A stretch of DNA of 64,000 nt from Sinosporangium album (lineage in GTDB: Bacteria > Actinomycetota > Actinomycetes > Streptosporangiales > Streptosporangiaceae): assembly GCF_900100605.1 (NCBI RefSeq), contig NZ_FNCN01000005.1, positions 100,828 to 164,827 on the forward strand, read 5' to 3'. Shown piece by piece: positions 27,555-37,052 of the stretch (its first letter is position 1; each line of letters starts with the position of its first letter). The notes beneath the pieces were generated by a model. That model saw nothing but the letters and a program-made list of their open reading frames with translations, was not told where the DNA came from and did not search any database. Position numbers and translations under genes: made by a program.

Positions 27555-28850
27555 TTACTCCTGCCACCACTCGGAGTCGTCGTCGGACTTGCTGCTCGCG
27601 CTGGGCTTGGCGGCGGCGGCGGCCGGCACCGGCTTCTCCGCGACGGTCGCGGCCAGGGCCGGCTTGGGCGGAGCCGCGGTGACGGCGGGAGCGGGGTCGT
27701 CCGCGCCGGGCAGCGGCGCGCCGCCGAGGAGCTGGCGGAGCTGGGCGAGGTGGCTCGTGATGCTGTCGCGCTGGCGGGTGAGCTCGTCGACCTGGCGCTG
27801 CATCGCGGTGCGGGTGCGCTCGGCCTCCGACTTGGCCTCGCTGACGATCGTCTCGGCGCTGCTCTTGGCGTCGGCCACGACCTGGTCGGCGTTCTTGCGC
27901 GCGTTGGCCAGGAGCTGCTTGGCGTGCGTGTCGGCCTCGCGGCGGGTCTGCTCGGCCTGCTGCGTGGCCTTGGTGGCCCGCTGCTCGGCGGTCGCGGCCC
28001 GCTGCTCGGCCTCGGCCACGAGCTTCTGGGTGGCGGCCTGCGCGGTGGCGTGGCGCTCGGCCTCCTGGCGCTCGGCCTCCTCGCGGCGGGCGGCGAGCTG
28101 GATCTCGAACTCGGCCTCGTCCTGGGCCCGCTTGGCCTCGGACTCCTCCAGCACCCGCTGGGCCTGGGCGCGCATCTCGTCGGCCTGGCGCTTGGCGGTG
28201 GTGAGGACCTCGTCGCGCTCGCGCTTGGTCGAGGCGCGAAGCTGGGCCACCTCGCGCTCGGTCGTCGTGCGGAGCTTGGCGATCTCGCGCTCGGCGTCGG
28301 CGCGCTTCTCGGCCACCTCGTGGTCGGCCGTGGCGCGCAGCTTGGAGACCTCGCGCTCGGTCGTCGCGGTCAGCTCGTCGGCCTCCCGGCGCGCCGTCGA
28401 GCGGATCTCCTCGGCGTCGCGGTCGGCGCTGGTCCGCATCTCCTCGGCCTCGCGGGCGGCGAGCGCCCGCTTCTCGGCCGCCTCGTTCTCGGCCGCGGCC
28501 CGCGTGTCGGCGGCGTCGACCTTGGCGGTCGCCTTGATCTCGTTGGCCTCGGAACGCGCGGCCTGCACCAGCTCGGTGGCCTGCTCCTCGGCGAGGCGCA
28601 GGAGCTGTTCGATGCGGGCGCCGAGGCCCGAGTAGGTCGGGCGTTCCTGCTCCTGCAGCTGCCGCTGGGATTCGGAAAGCTCTCGTTGGAGAGCCCCGGC
28701 CTGCTCGCGGGCCTGGCGCAGCTCGTTGTCGATCTGCTTAAGGTGGTCGTGGACCTGGTGCCGGTCGTAACCGCGGAGCACCACGTCGAATTCCCGAGCG
28801 GGGGCGTCCTCGAAGAAGTTGTTCAATTGGGCGTCGATGTCGGACTGCAT
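27555..28850 (-). CDS. filP: FilP-like coiled-coil cytoskeletal protein
   Basis: A 431-residue protein, mainly one long coiled coil rich in Ala, Glu, Arg and Gln (residues about 40-390), with a Pro/Ala tail ending SDDDSEWWQE. The N-terminus has the DivIVA-like REFDVVLRGYDRHQVHDHL. FilP of Streptomyces is an intermediate-filament-like protein of the hyphal tip that works with DivIVA and Scy. The neighbourhood (methylmalonyl-CoA epimerase, thiolase, meaB) matches that of filP in streptomycetes. ATG 28850 is chosen because the 34 extra residues from an upstream start look non-conserved. In frame with the coil, the repeats TTEREV and ADREAEE recur. Confidence 0.85.
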   Translation of the reverse strand: MQSDIDAQLNNFFEDAPAREFDVVLRGYDRHQVHDHLKQIDNELRQAREQAGALQRELSESQRQLQEQERPTYSGLGARIEQLLRLAEEQATELVQAARSEANEIKATAKVDAADTRAAAENEAAEKRALAAREAEEMRTSADRDAEEIRSTARREADELTATTEREVSKLRATADHEVAEKRADAEREIAKLRTTTEREVAQLRASTKRERDEVLTTAKRQADEMRAQAQRVLEESEAKRAQDEAEFEIQLAARREEAERQEAERHATAQAATQKLVAEAEQRAATAEQRATKATQQAEQTRREADTHAKQLLANARKNADQVVADAKSSAETIVSEAKSEAERTRTAMQRQVDELTRQRDSITSHLAQLRQLLGGAPLPGADDPAPAVTAAPPKPALAATVAEKPVPAAAAAKPSASSKSDDDSEWWQE

Positions 28851-29054
28851 GGAGGCTCGATCCTGGGTTGTCGAGACGGCTTCACGGGGTGCCGGACGGG
28901 GGGTGCGGACATCCGAGGCGCGGAGGGCATTGCGACGCACGGCAGGACCCACGTCCGTTGGTAGGCCAGCGTACTCCGCAACTGCGGGCTTGGCGGCCCC
29001 CTCCAGCTTTCTGTACGACTTGTTACGTATGAACCTTTCTAGCGTTGACAGCCC

Positions 29055-29483
29055 TCAGGAGTCGCGCTCAGGGGCCTGAACCAGCTCGGTCAGAACGCCT
29101 CCCACGTCCTTGGGGTGGAGAAACGCGATCGAGGTGTTCATGGAGCCGTGCCGGGGCGCCTTGTCGATCAGGCGCACGCCCGTGGCGGCGACCTCCTCCA
29201 TGGCCTCGGTGATGCCGGCCACGCCGTACGCCACGTGGTGCACGCCCTCGCCCCGCGACGCGAGGAACTTGCCGACCGGAGTGTCCGGGCCGAGCGGCTC
29301 AAGGAGCTGGATGTAGGACCCGCCGGTCTCGCCGTCGGCGACGTGCAGCATCGCCTCGCGCACGCCCTGCTCCTCGTTGACCTCCCTGCTCACGACCGTC
29401 AGCCCGAACGTCTTCTGGTAGAGAGCGATCGTGGCCTCGAGGTCGTGGCAGGCGATGCCGATGTGATCGATCCTCAGCAGCAT
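29055..29483 (-). CDS. mce: Methylmalonyl-CoA epimerase
   Basis: VOC-fold metalloenzyme that interconverts (S)- and (R)-methylmalonyl-CoA. 142 residues: the first metal His in RIDHIGIACHD near 7, LLEPLGPDTPVGKFL near 71, the second His in GVHHVAYGV near 91, and the metal Glu near the end in LTELVQAP. ATG 29483 follows AGGAAGGA. It is divergent from the thiolase gene, with about 120 nt between them. It works with B12-dependent methylmalonyl-CoA mutase, which is not in the window. Confidence 0.94.
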   Translation of the reverse strand: MLLRIDHIGIACHDLEATIALYQKTFGLTVVSREVNEEQGVREAMLHVADGETGGSYIQLLEPLGPDTPVGKFLASRGEGVHHVAYGVAGITEAMEEVAATGVRLIDKAPRHGSMNTSIAFLHPKDVGGVLTELVQAPERDS

Positions 29484-29604
29484 GATGGAGTTTCCTTCCT
29501 GCGGTGATATCTGCGATTTTTCTGGGCAACCTGCCTCCCGGTCGCCCTCGGCCCTCTGGATATGGTGGCAAAGTCGCTCCAACCCCGAGAGGGAGGCCCC
29601 TTAG

Positions 29605-30786
29605 ATGTCCGGTTCCGTCATTGTCGCCGGAGCTCGTACGCCGATCGGGCGTCTGCTCGGCTCGCTGTCCGGCCTCTCGGCCGTCGAGCTCGGTGGCATC
29701 GCCATCAAGGCCGCACTCGACCGTGCGGGCGTGTCGCCGGAGAGCGTCGAATATGTGATCATGGGGCAGGTCCTCCAGGCGGGCGCGGGGCAGATCCCCT
29801 CCCGCCAGGCCGCCGTCAAGGCCGGCGTCCCGATGACCGTGCCCTCCCTGACGATCAACAAGGTGTGCCTCTCCGGTCTGGACGCGATAGCCCTGGCCGA
29901 CCAGCTCATCCGCGCCGGCGAGTTCGACATCGTCGTGGCCGGCGGCATGGAGTCCATGACCAACGCCCCCCACCTGCTGCCCGCCCTGCGCAAGGGAGTG
30001 AAGTACGGCGGGAGCCAGGTCGTCGACTCCATGGCCTACGACGGCCTCACCGACGCCTTCGACCAGATCGCCATGGGCGAGTCGACCGAGCACCACAACA
30101 AGCCGCTCGGCCTGACCCGCGAGGAGCAGGACGACTTCGCGGCCCGCTCGCACCGGCTCGCCGCCGAGGCGATTAAGAACGGTGTGCTGGAGGCCGAGAC
30201 CGTCCCCGTGTCGATCCCGCAGCGCAAGGGCGACCCGGTGCTCTTCACCGCCGACGAGGGCGTGCGGGCCGACACGACCGTGGAGGTCCTCTCCAGGCTG
30301 AAGCCCGCCTTCGCCAAGGACGGCACGATCACCGCCGGGTCGGCCTCCCAGATCTCCGATGGCGCGTGCGCCGTCGTGGTCATGTCCAAGGTCAAGGCCG
30401 AGGAGCTCGGGCTCCCCTGGCTGGCCGAGATCGGCGCGCACGGCAACGTGGCGGGTCCGGACAACTCCCTCCAGTCCCAGCCGGCCAATGCGATCAAGCA
30501 CGCGCTCGGCAAGCAGGGGCTCACCGTGGACGACCTCGACCTGCTGGAGATCAACGAGGCGTTCGCCGCCGTCGTGATCCAGTCGGCCAAGGAACTCGGC
30601 GTCTCCCTCGACAAGGTCAACGTCAACGGCGGCGGCATCGCGATGGGCCACCCGATCGGTGCCTCCGGCGCACGTATCGTGCTGGCCCTCGCTCACGAGC
30701 TCAAGCGCAGGGGCGGCGGCCTCGGGGCGGCCGGGCTGTGCGGCGGTGGAGGCCAGGGCGACGCGCTGATCATCCGGGTGCCGTAG
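29605..30786 (+). CDS. Acetyl-CoA C-acetyltransferase (thiolase)
   Basis: Thiolase of 393 residues that condenses or cleaves acetoacetyl-CoA. Active-site Cys88 is in [12 protein letters not shown], the second histidine motif is [16 protein letters not shown] near 338, and the C-terminal Cys is in [12 protein letters not shown]. Biosynthetic type by motif wording. It precedes meaB by 60 nt and probably forms an operon with it, consistent with short-chain acyl-CoA metabolism. Confidence 0.95.
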   Translation: MSGSVIVAGARTPIGRLLGSLSGLSAVELGGIAIKAALDRAGVSPESVEYVIMGQVLQAGAGQIPSRQAAVKAGVPMTVPSLTINKVCLSGLDAIALADQLIRAGEFDIVVAGGMESMTNAPHLLPALRKGVKYGGSQVVDSMAYDGLTDAFDQIAMGESTEHHNKPLGLTREEQDDFAARSHRLAAEAIKNGVLEAETVPVSIPQRKGDPVLFTADEGVRADTTVEVLSRLKPAFAKDGTITAGSASQISDGACAVVVMSKVKAEELGLPWLAEIGAHGNVAGPDNSLQSQPANAIKHALGKQGLTVDDLDLLEINEAFAAVVIQSAKELGVSLDKVNVNGGGIAMGHPIGASGARIVLALAHELKRRGGGLGAAGLCGGGGQGDALIIRVP

Positions 30787-30846
30787 CCGCGGCGGCCGGG
30801 GCGGTAGGTCGCCTTTCGAGGCCCAGGCGTTCCGAAGGAGTGCGGT

Positions 30847-31809
30847 GTGCCCGTCGATGTCGACGGCCTGGTCGCACAGGTCGGACAGGGCCGCCCCCGG
30901 GCGGTCGCGCGCGTGATCTCGCTCGTGGAGAACGGCGCGCCGGAACTGCGCGCCGTCATGGCCGGGCTGTCGGCGCGCGAGTCCCGAGACCGGGGCGCGC
31001 CGCGGGTCGCGAGGGTGATCGGGCTGACGGGGGCGCCGGGCGTCGGCAAGTCGACCTGCGCCTCGATGCTCGTCCGCGCCTTCAGGCGGCGCGGGCCCAC
31101 CGTCGGGGTGCTGGCGGTCGACCCGTCCAGCCCCTTCACCGGCGGGGCCCTGCTCGGCGACCGCGTGCGCATGCAGGAGCACGCCGGCGACGCCAAGGTG
31201 TTCATCAGGTCCATGGCGGGCCGGGGCCACCTCGGCGGGCTGGCGCGGGCGACCCCGCAGGCCCTGCGGGTGCTGGAGGCCGCCGGGTGCGAGGTCGTCC
31301 TGGTCGAGACCGTGGGCGTCGGCCAGGACGAGGTGGACATCGCCTCGCTCGCCGACACCGTGCTCGTGCTGCTGGCCCCGGGGATGGGGGACGACATCCA
31401 GGCCGCCAAGGCCGGCGTTCTCGAAGTGGCCGACGTCTTCGCGGTGAACAAGGCCGACCGCGACGGCGCCTCGGCCACCCTCCGCGAGCTGCGCACGATG
31501 GTCGCGCTGTCCGACCGGCCATGGCGGCCGCCCATCGTGCCCACCGTCGCGATCGAGGACAAGGGCGGCGACGACCTCATGGCAGCCCTCGACCGGCACC
31601 ACGCCCACTGCGCGCGGAGCGGCCAACTCGACGCGCGTCGCAGGGCCAGGGTGCTGGCCGAGATCGAGGCCATCGCCCTGGTGGCCCTGCGCTCACGCTT
31701 CGACGAGCTCCGCGGCGACCGGCGCCTCTCCGAACTCGCCCAGCGGGTGCTCGACGGCCACACCGACCCGTACGGCGCCGCCGACGACCTGATCGGCTCC
31801 CTGCCCTGA
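30847..31809 (+). CDS. meaB: MeaB-type GTPase chaperone of acyl-CoA mutases
   Basis: G3E family GTPase that protects and repairs B12-dependent methylmalonyl- or isobutyryl-CoA mutases and gates cofactor loading. 320 residues; P-loop GAPGVGKS at 62-69, AVDPSSPFTGGALLGDR near 97, ETVGVGQDEVD near 154, and the guanine-specificity NKAD near 199. Start is GTG. The associated mutase gene candidate is icmA at 37.3 kb; a methylmalonyl-CoA mutase elsewhere in the genome is also likely. Confidence 0.95.
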   Translation: MPVDVDGLVAQVGQGRPRAVARVISLVENGAPELRAVMAGLSARESRDRGAPRVARVIGLTGAPGVGKSTCASMLVRAFRRRGPTVGVLAVDPSSPFTGGALLGDRVRMQEHAGDAKVFIRSMAGRGHLGGLARATPQALRVLEAAGCEVVLVETVGVGQDEVDIASLADTVLVLLAPGMGDDIQAAKAGVLEVADVFAVNKADRDGASATLRELRTMVALSDRPWRPPIVPTVAIEDKGGDDLMAALDRHHAHCARSGQLDARRRARVLAEIEAIALVALRSRFDELRGDRRLSELAQRVLDGHTDPYGAADDLIGSLP

Positions 31810-31873
31810 TGCGGCCCCTGGCACCGTCCTGGCGCGGTCCTTAGTAGGCGCCGTGCCGGGTGCTCCGGCGGGG

Positions 31874-32644
31874 CTAGGGGGCGGCGTCGAACTCGACGGT
31901 GACCTTGGTGAACCCGAGGGATTTGAACAGCCCCTGCAGCATGGCCTTGGTGTTCTGTTCGGCTCGGGCCCGCAGGTCCCCGGCCGTCGCGGCCTCCGCG
32001 ATCTTCTTCTCCGCCAGCGTGTACAGCTCGCGCTGGTCGTCCGGCGACCCGGACATGAAATCGCCCAACCGGTCGAACAGGCCGCGCTGGTGGGCGAACA
32101 CGTAGGATCGATCGTTGTCGAGGTTGGGCTTCTCCAGCCGTGCCCGGGGCAGGCGCACCGCGACAGCCGTACGGTCGTCCGAGACGGTCAGCGCGTCGCC
32201 CGAGAGCGCCGCGAAGTCGACGTAGGCGTCCACACCGCCCGCCGCGACGAACAGCGTGCGTTCACCCTTGATGGCGTCCGGCAGGAACGCGGCGTCACGC
32301 TCCAGGTCCACGACGACCTGGAAGTCGCCCGAGGCGGCCTCGAACCTGCTCAGGTCGTGGATCGACTGGAGCAGTGCGGGCCCGCCGCGTTCGGTGACCT
32401 TGTCCCCGAACGGATCCAGCCAGGTCCAGGCGAGCCACACCCCGCCCGCGAGAAGCGCGATGAAGGCGATGCCCCCCACGAGGAGGCGCCAGACCCATCC
32501 TCCGCGCCGAGCGGACCGCCCCGGCATGTCGGGGCGGTCGTAGGGCGCGGTCTGGGAGGAGTCTGACGGTGTGGATGGCTCCGGCGTGGGGGGCTTCTGT
32601 GCGGGGGTCTCCGGTGTGGGGTGTGTGGGGGGCTCAGACTTCAC
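31874..32644 (-). CDS. DUF4230-like membrane-anchored protein
   Basis: A 256-residue protein: Pro/Thr-rich N-terminus (1-45), one membrane helix at about 50-73 (WVWRLLVGGIAFIALLAGG), then an extracytoplasmic domain with FQVVVDLERDAAFLPDAIKGERTLFV and AYVDFAALSGDALTV. The latter pattern agrees with the DUF4230 family; function unknown. It is convergent with meaB and is followed upstream by a second membrane-protein gene on the same strand. Confidence 0.8.
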   Translation of the reverse strand: MKSEPPTHPTPETPAQKPPTPEPSTPSDSSQTAPYDRPDMPGRSARRGGWVWRLLVGGIAFIALLAGGVWLAWTWLDPFGDKVTERGGPALLQSIHDLSRFEAASGDFQVVVDLERDAAFLPDAIKGERTLFVAAGGVDAYVDFAALSGDALTVSDDRTAVAVRLPRARLEKPNLDNDRSYVFAHQRGLFDRLGDFMSGSPDDQRELYTLAEKKIAEAATAGDLRARAEQNTKAMLQGLFKSLGFTKVTVEFDAAP

Positions 32645-32734
32645 GGAACTTCTTCTTCCCGTGAAGAACTCCCTTTACCGTGATCGTGGGATTCGGTCTG
32701 GTGTGTGTGGATATTCGGACGACCGCGGGCGCGC

Positions 32735-34234
32735 TCAGGGCGCGTCCTGCTCTGGGGGCGGGGGCGGCACCCGGTGCTGCCCGCCCACGGCCGGGCCCGG
32801 TTGCGGCGACGAGCCGCCGAACGCGGACGGGTGCGCCGGGCGCTCCGGCTGCGCGGCGGTGGGCCGCGGAGGGAAAGGAGCGCCGGGCAGGGTGGCCGTC
32901 GGCGGGGTGCCGCCGGGAGTGGGATTGACGGGGTAGCTCTGCCGGGGGCCCGGGGTGCCCCGCCACGGATCGGCCTGCGCCGCGGGCCCGCCGCCGAAGT
33001 GCGACGAGGTCAGGCTGCACGAGGAGAAGTCCGTGAAGAACATGCGGAGCCAGTCGCGCCGCTGGAACTCCGTCAGCCCGGAGAACCACGCCGCGGCGTA
33101 TTGATGCTCGGGGAGCGGGCCGCCCGGGAGCGGCTGTCCCCGCAGCCAGGCCATCACTATCTCCCGGTAGCCCCCCGCCGACGTGCCCGGGCACCGACGC
33201 GCCAGCGTCTCGACGAACTCCGAGGCGGCCTCGTCGGCGAAGCCCGCCGCGAGGTCGTCCAGGTGGACGGGAACGACACCCCCGGACGTGACGTTCCGGC
33301 CTTCGCGAGGACGCTGCTCGACCCGCGTGAACGCCGCGGGCGTGCCCGCCAGCCGAGAGGCGATCTTGGTGAAGGTGGCGCTCAGCTCCGTCAGCCCCGT
33401 GCGCATGCCGGGGTGGACGCATACCTCGATCGGCCACTCCTGGCAGCTGTAGGCGACCGGCTGGGCCGAACGCGGGGGAGCCGGGGTGACGAGCCGCGCC
33501 ACGCCCGTCGCGGCCGTGAGCACGGCGATCAGCGCCGCCGCGAGCGCCAGCGGCTTGCGGGTGACCGCGGCGGCCCACCCGAGCAGCAGCGCCGCGCTGA
33601 CGCCGAGCAGCCAGAGGGTCTGGTCGGCGAACGCTGTGCCGCTGAGACCGTCGAACACGTCGTACGGCTCGCGCGTGGCGGGGGCGAACCGCTCCGCCCA
33701 CGATGAGCCGTCCGAGAGCCAGGTGAACAGCGCGTAGCACCCGACACCCGCGACGATCGGCGTGAGGGCCCACGGCAGGGCCCACCCGAGGACCCACCCG
33801 ATCGCGACGTACAGCGCGAGCCCCGCCATGCCCATCGCCAGGCCGCTCGGCAGCAGCCTGCCCGCCTGCTCGGTGAGCACCGACTGGGCGGCCAGCACCG
33901 CGAGGGTCACGCCGAAGGACCCCACGGCCACGACCGTGATCGCGAGCGGCGCCTTCAGCACCCGCCACGTGGGCAGCGCGCGCCCTCGGCTCGCCTTGCG
34001 GCGGCGCACCGCCACCCAGGCCGCGAACGCCGCGGCGACAGGACCCGTCAGCCGAAGTGAACCGATCACCGCGGCGACGATGTTCTCCCAGGCGTTGACC
34101 CCGGGGATGAGGACGCTCCACGCCGTCACCAGGCCAAGCACCAGCAGCACCGCGACCGTCATCGCAGCGCTCTGCTTCAGCTCCTCGCGTGAAACGCCCG
34201 TCTGGTCACGCACGAGCGCGCGCGGACCGGCCAA
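32735..34234 (-). CDS. Polytopic membrane protein with extracellular domain and Pro-rich tail, unrecognised
   Basis: A 499-residue protein not firmly recognised. About seven hydrophobic helices fill residues 24-270. A soluble region with CQEWPIEVCVHPGMR follows, and near 400 the conserved-looking WFSGLTEFQRRDWLRMFF. The last 85 residues are Pro/Gly-rich and disordered. The layout recalls streptomycete membrane proteins in which a polytopic part is fused to an extracytoplasmic domain. The start is uncertain: TTG 34234, GTG 34213 or ATG 34162. A 31-codon ORF (34206-34301) overlaps GTG 34213 and has GGGGGGAC upstream, which could indicate translational coupling. Confidence 0.75.
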   Translation of the reverse strand: MAGPRALVRDQTGVSREELKQSAAMTVAVLLVLGLVTAWSVLIPGVNAWENIVAAVIGSLRLTGPVAAAFAAWVAVRRRKASRGRALPTWRVLKAPLAITVVAVGSFGVTLAVLAAQSVLTEQAGRLLPSGLAMGMAGLALYVAIGWVLGWALPWALTPIVAGVGCYALFTWLSDGSSWAERFAPATREPYDVFDGLSGTAFADQTLWLLGVSAALLLGWAAAVTRKPLALAAALIAVLTAATGVARLVTPAPPRSAQPVAYSCQEWPIEVCVHPGMRTGLTELSATFTKIASRLAGTPAAFTRVEQRPREGRNVTSGGVVPVHLDDLAAGFADEAASEFVETLARRCPGTSAGGYREIVMAWLRGQPLPGGPLPEHQYAAAWFSGLTEFQRRDWLRMFFTDFSSCSLTSSHFGGGPAAQADPWRGTPGPRQSYPVNPTPGGTPPTATLPGAPFPPRPTAAQPERPAHPSAFGGSSPQPGPAVGGQHRVPPPPPEQDAP

Positions 34235-34597
34235 GCGGCCCCGCGGCGTCGGCGGACTGTGCCTCCATCCGGCGCCGCGAAGGCGCCATGTCTGTATTCA
34301 TGAAAGTCCCCCCGTGCCCCCTGCGTGAGTGGAGAGATCAACCTCGGCGCCGTCCCCCGACGCCGCGTCCCCGGCGCGCCCACGCGCGCTGTCGGCCCGC
34401 TCTAGAGCGGGCATGGTTGATCACGGCCTGAAGAACACACGTGCCCTTCGCGTGGCCCTTTGGCCTCCGCCTCACCGTTCAATGTGAGAACCATAACTGA
34501 GCGTGATGTTTGACGTCTGCGTTCTGAGTCAAGGACACCGACCGGCTACTCACCGTAGTTGGGCGAATCAGGACGAGGGGCGCGCTACCGTAGCGCT
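34235..34597. other. 363-nt divergent intergenic region with 18-bp palindrome
   Basis: The region between the membrane-protein gene and the marR gene holds a perfect palindrome, GCCCGCTCTAGAGCGGGC (34395-34412), and an AT-richer part at about 34480-34560 that probably contains promoters. A short minus-strand ORF (34206-34301, starting MNTDMAPSRRR) covers its edge. No other gene is supported. Confidence 0.5.
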
Positions 34598-35128
34598 GTG
34601 CCGCAGCCCAAGTCGCTCAATCTGCCGTTCGACCCGATCGATCGCGCCGCGCAGTCCTGGCGCGTTCACTTCGGGCCGTCCTCGGCCATGGCCGCCGTCA
34701 CATCGATCATGAGAGCGCATCAGATCTTGCTCTCGCAACTGGACACGCTTCTGAAGCCCTACGACTTGACCTTCGCGAGGTACGAAGCTCTCGTGCTGCT
34801 GACCTTCAGCAGGAGCGGGGCACTCCCGCTTTCCAAGATCGGTGAGCGGCTCATGGTCCACCCCACGAGCGTCACCAACACGGTCGACCGCCTGGAGCGT
34901 GCCGGGCTCGTGTGTCGGCTCCGCAACCCGCGGGACGGGCGAGGAGTGCTCGCCGAGATCACCGAGCGGGGGAGGGAGATCGTGCGCGTGGCGACCGCCG
35001 ACCTGATGAAGGCCGGGTTCGGCATGACCATGTACGGCGAAGACGAGTTGGGGCAGATGTTCGACCTTCTCCGCACGATCAGGGTGGCCGCGGGCGACTT
35101 CCCTGACGAGCCTGGCGGGCACGCCTAG
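34598..35128 (+). CDS. MarR family transcriptional regulator
   Basis: A 176-residue winged-helix regulator. Helices near 40-60 (IMRAHQILLSQLDTLLKPYDL) precede the DNA-binding part LPLSKIGERLMVHPTSVTNTVDRLERAGLVCRL in two adjacent segments, with the wing at RNPRDGRGVLAEIT. Start is GTG 34598 (V-PQPKSLNLPF), giving an N-terminus typical for this actinobacterial subgroup. It lies near short-chain acyl-CoA genes, which may be its targets; this is inference. Confidence 0.9.
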   Translation: MPQPKSLNLPFDPIDRAAQSWRVHFGPSSAMAAVTSIMRAHQILLSQLDTLLKPYDLTFARYEALVLLTFSRSGALPLSKIGERLMVHPTSVTNTVDRLERAGLVCRLRNPRDGRGVLAEITERGREIVRVATADLMKAGFGMTMYGEDELGQMFDLLRTIRVAAGDFPDEPGGHA

Positions 35129-35260
35129 GCGGGCGGCGCCGTACGGCCGTGGAGCGGGGGTGCGGCGGGGCGGGCGGCCGTACGGTGGGGCATGTGGCCG
35201 TGCCGTACGGCTCCGGCGCCCGTGAGGCCGGGCGCCGGGCCGTACGATGCCGCCCTCGGG

Positions 35261-35314
35261 CGGGTGTCGCGGGTGTCGCGGGTGCCGCGGGTGCGGCGGG
35301 TGCGGCGGGTGTCG
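35261..35314. repeat. Six-copy 9-nt tandem repeat after the subtilase gene
   Basis: Six contiguous 9-nt units of CGGGTGNNG type (CGGGTGTCG three times, CGGGTGCCG once, CGGGTGCGG twice). The array abuts the stop of the subtilase gene (minus strand) and lies in the marR-subtilase convergent gap, which otherwise contains four CCGTACG words. Confidence 0.85.
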
Positions 35315-35315
35315 G

Positions 35316-37043
35316 TCAGCGGACGGCGCGCAGGGCGTCGACGATGCCGGGGCCGTAGAAGCCGTTGGCGCCGCGTCCGCCTTCGCAGGTGTGCGTCTCG
35401 GTGACGGTGGTGCCGTTCGGCAGGTTCCGGGTGTAGGTGAACGCCGCGGGGCTGGGGCAGCGGGTGGCGGTGGCGGTCTCGACGAGGATCTCCTGGACGT
35501 CCTCGGGGTCCATCGTCAGGCCGCCGCGACGCCGGTCGCGCTCGCCGTACTTGCTCACGATGAGCGCGGCCACGCCCGCGGCGCGGGGCGAGGCCATGGA
35601 GGTGCCCTGCGAGAAGCGGTAGTAGCCGCACACGGTGCCGCTGCAGTCCCGCACGAGGCTGGTCACGTTGGGCGTCCCGTCGGGGTTGAGCTCACCCGCG
35701 GCCTCGGCCACCGACTTGGGGTAGGCCGACAGGGTGGACTTGGTGACGTCGCGCTGGTTCGTGGGGGTGTCGTAGACATCGCCTCCGGGGGCGGCGATGT
35801 CGGTGAAGCCGTTGCCGTAGCTGGAGAAGTACGACTTGCGTTTGCTGATGCCGGTGGAGGCGACGGCGATGACGTGGTTCCCCTCGGTCGGGAGGGACAG
35901 GCAGCTCGCGGGCACCACGCGGCGGTAAGGCGCCTCGCCCGGCTCGGAGGCGAAGTCGGGGCTGGACTCGTCGATGTTCTCCTTGGTGTAGTCCAAGGCC
36001 TGGTTGCCGGCCGCCGCGACCAGGGTGACGCCGCGCTTGTGCGCGTAGTCCAGGGCGCGCTGGACGGCGCTGGTGATCGTGCGCTGCTCCAGCCGGTCGG
36101 CCTCCGAGTCGGCCGGGTTGTCGGCGCAGTTGAAGAGCCACGGGTCGATGTAGTAGCTCATGTTCGCCACGTCGACGCCGATGTCGGCGGCGTAGGTGAT
36201 GGCGTCCACGCTGGGCTGGAGGAAGAAGAAGCCCGAGTCCTGGCCCGCGCGGAGGTTGACGAGGGTGACCTTCGGAGCCACGCCCGCGACGCCGAGGTTG
36301 TTGATCGGCGAGGCGATGGAGGAGGCGACGTGCGTGCCGTGGCCCGCCTCGTCCACGTCGTTCGGGTCGTTGCACGACTGGTCGGGGTCGGTCTCGCACG
36401 GCCCGTCCACCACGGCGTTGTTGGCGTCGTAGGGGATGTCGACGGTGAAGTTGCGGCTGAGTTCGCGGTTGAAGTTGGGGGCGATGTCGGGGTGCGACCC
36501 GTCGATGCCGGTATCGATGACGCCGACCAGGACGCGCCGGTCGCCCTGCTCGTACTTGTGGGAGCCGTCCGCGGTCGCCCGGATCTGCTTCATGTCCCAC
36601 TGGAGTTCCGACAGCGGCTCGGCCTTGGGCTTCGGCTTGGCCGGGCGGGCCGCGCTCGGGCCCGGTTCGCTGCCCTCCTGCTCGATCGCGCGCTCCTCGA
36701 CGACCTTGCGGGTCTCGCCCATCGCGCGTGCGTTCTTGGGCGCGGCGCCGATGACGCGGTTGCGTGCGACGCCCTCGACGGCGGGGTTCCGCTGGAGGTG
36801 GGCGGAGAACTCGCTGTTGGAGCTGGTCACGGTGGCGAGGCCGACCGCGGTGTTCTCCTTGACCACGGTGCCGCCCGCGGCCTGGACGGCCTGGCGGGCG
36901 TCCGCCGGGCCGGCGCCTTCCTTGTACAGGACGACGTATTCGCTCTCCGCCGCGGTCTGCGCCGACGACGGTCTCGCCTGAGCGGGGGCTGCCAGTGTGG
37001 TCGCCGCCAATGTGGCGACCGTGGCGGCGACGATGACGCGCTT
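35316..37043 (-). CDS. Secreted S8 family serine protease (subtilase)
   Basis: Secreted endopeptidase of about 575 residues: signal peptide (VKRVIVAATVATLAATTLAA, ending in APAQA), an I9-like propeptide (EYVVLYKEGAG onward), then a linker rich in Lys/Pro and the S8 domain. The catalytic triad is visible: Asp in GVIDTGIDGSHPD, His in GHGTHVASS, Ser in GTSMASPRAAG; the oxyanion Asn is in VAAAGNQ. Six or more Cys residues in the catalytic domain suggest disulfides. GTG 37043 has ACGGAGG upstream; a GTG two codons earlier is possible. It is divergent from icmA. Confidence 0.93.
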   Translation of the reverse strand, partial: KRVIVAATVATLAATTLAAPAQARPSSAQTAAESEYVVLYKEGAGPADARQAVQAAGGTVVKENTAVGLATVTSSNSEFSAHLQRNPAVEGVARNRVIGAAPKNARAMGETRKVVEERAIEQEGSEPGPSAARPAKPKPKAEPLSELQWDMKQIRATADGSHKYEQGDRRVLVGVIDTGIDGSHPDIAPNFNRELSRNFTVDIPYDANNAVVDGPCETDPDQSCNDPNDVDEAGHGTHVASSIASPINNLGVAGVAPKVTLVNLRAGQDSGFFFLQPSVDAITYAADIGVDVANMSYYIDPWLFNCADNPADSEADRLEQRTITSAVQRALDYAHKRGVTLVAAAGNQALDYTKENIDESSPDFASEPGEAPYRRVVPASCLSLPTEGNHVIAVASTGISKRKSYFSSYGNGFTDIAAPGGDVYDTPTNQRDVTKSTLSAYPKSVAEAAGELNPDGTPNVTSLVRDCSGTVCGYYRFSQGTSMASPRAAGVAALIVSKYGERDRRRGGLTMDPEDVQEILVETATATRCPSPAAFTYTRNLPNGTTVTETHTCEGGRGANGFYGPGIVDALRAVR

Positions 37044-37052
37044 CACACACAC

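Noticed and set aside
29299-31626. A 775-codon minus-strand ORF opposite thiolase and meaB
   Set aside because: Both opposite-strand genes have complete catalytic motifs; the antisense translation is His/Arg/Gly-rich and featureless.
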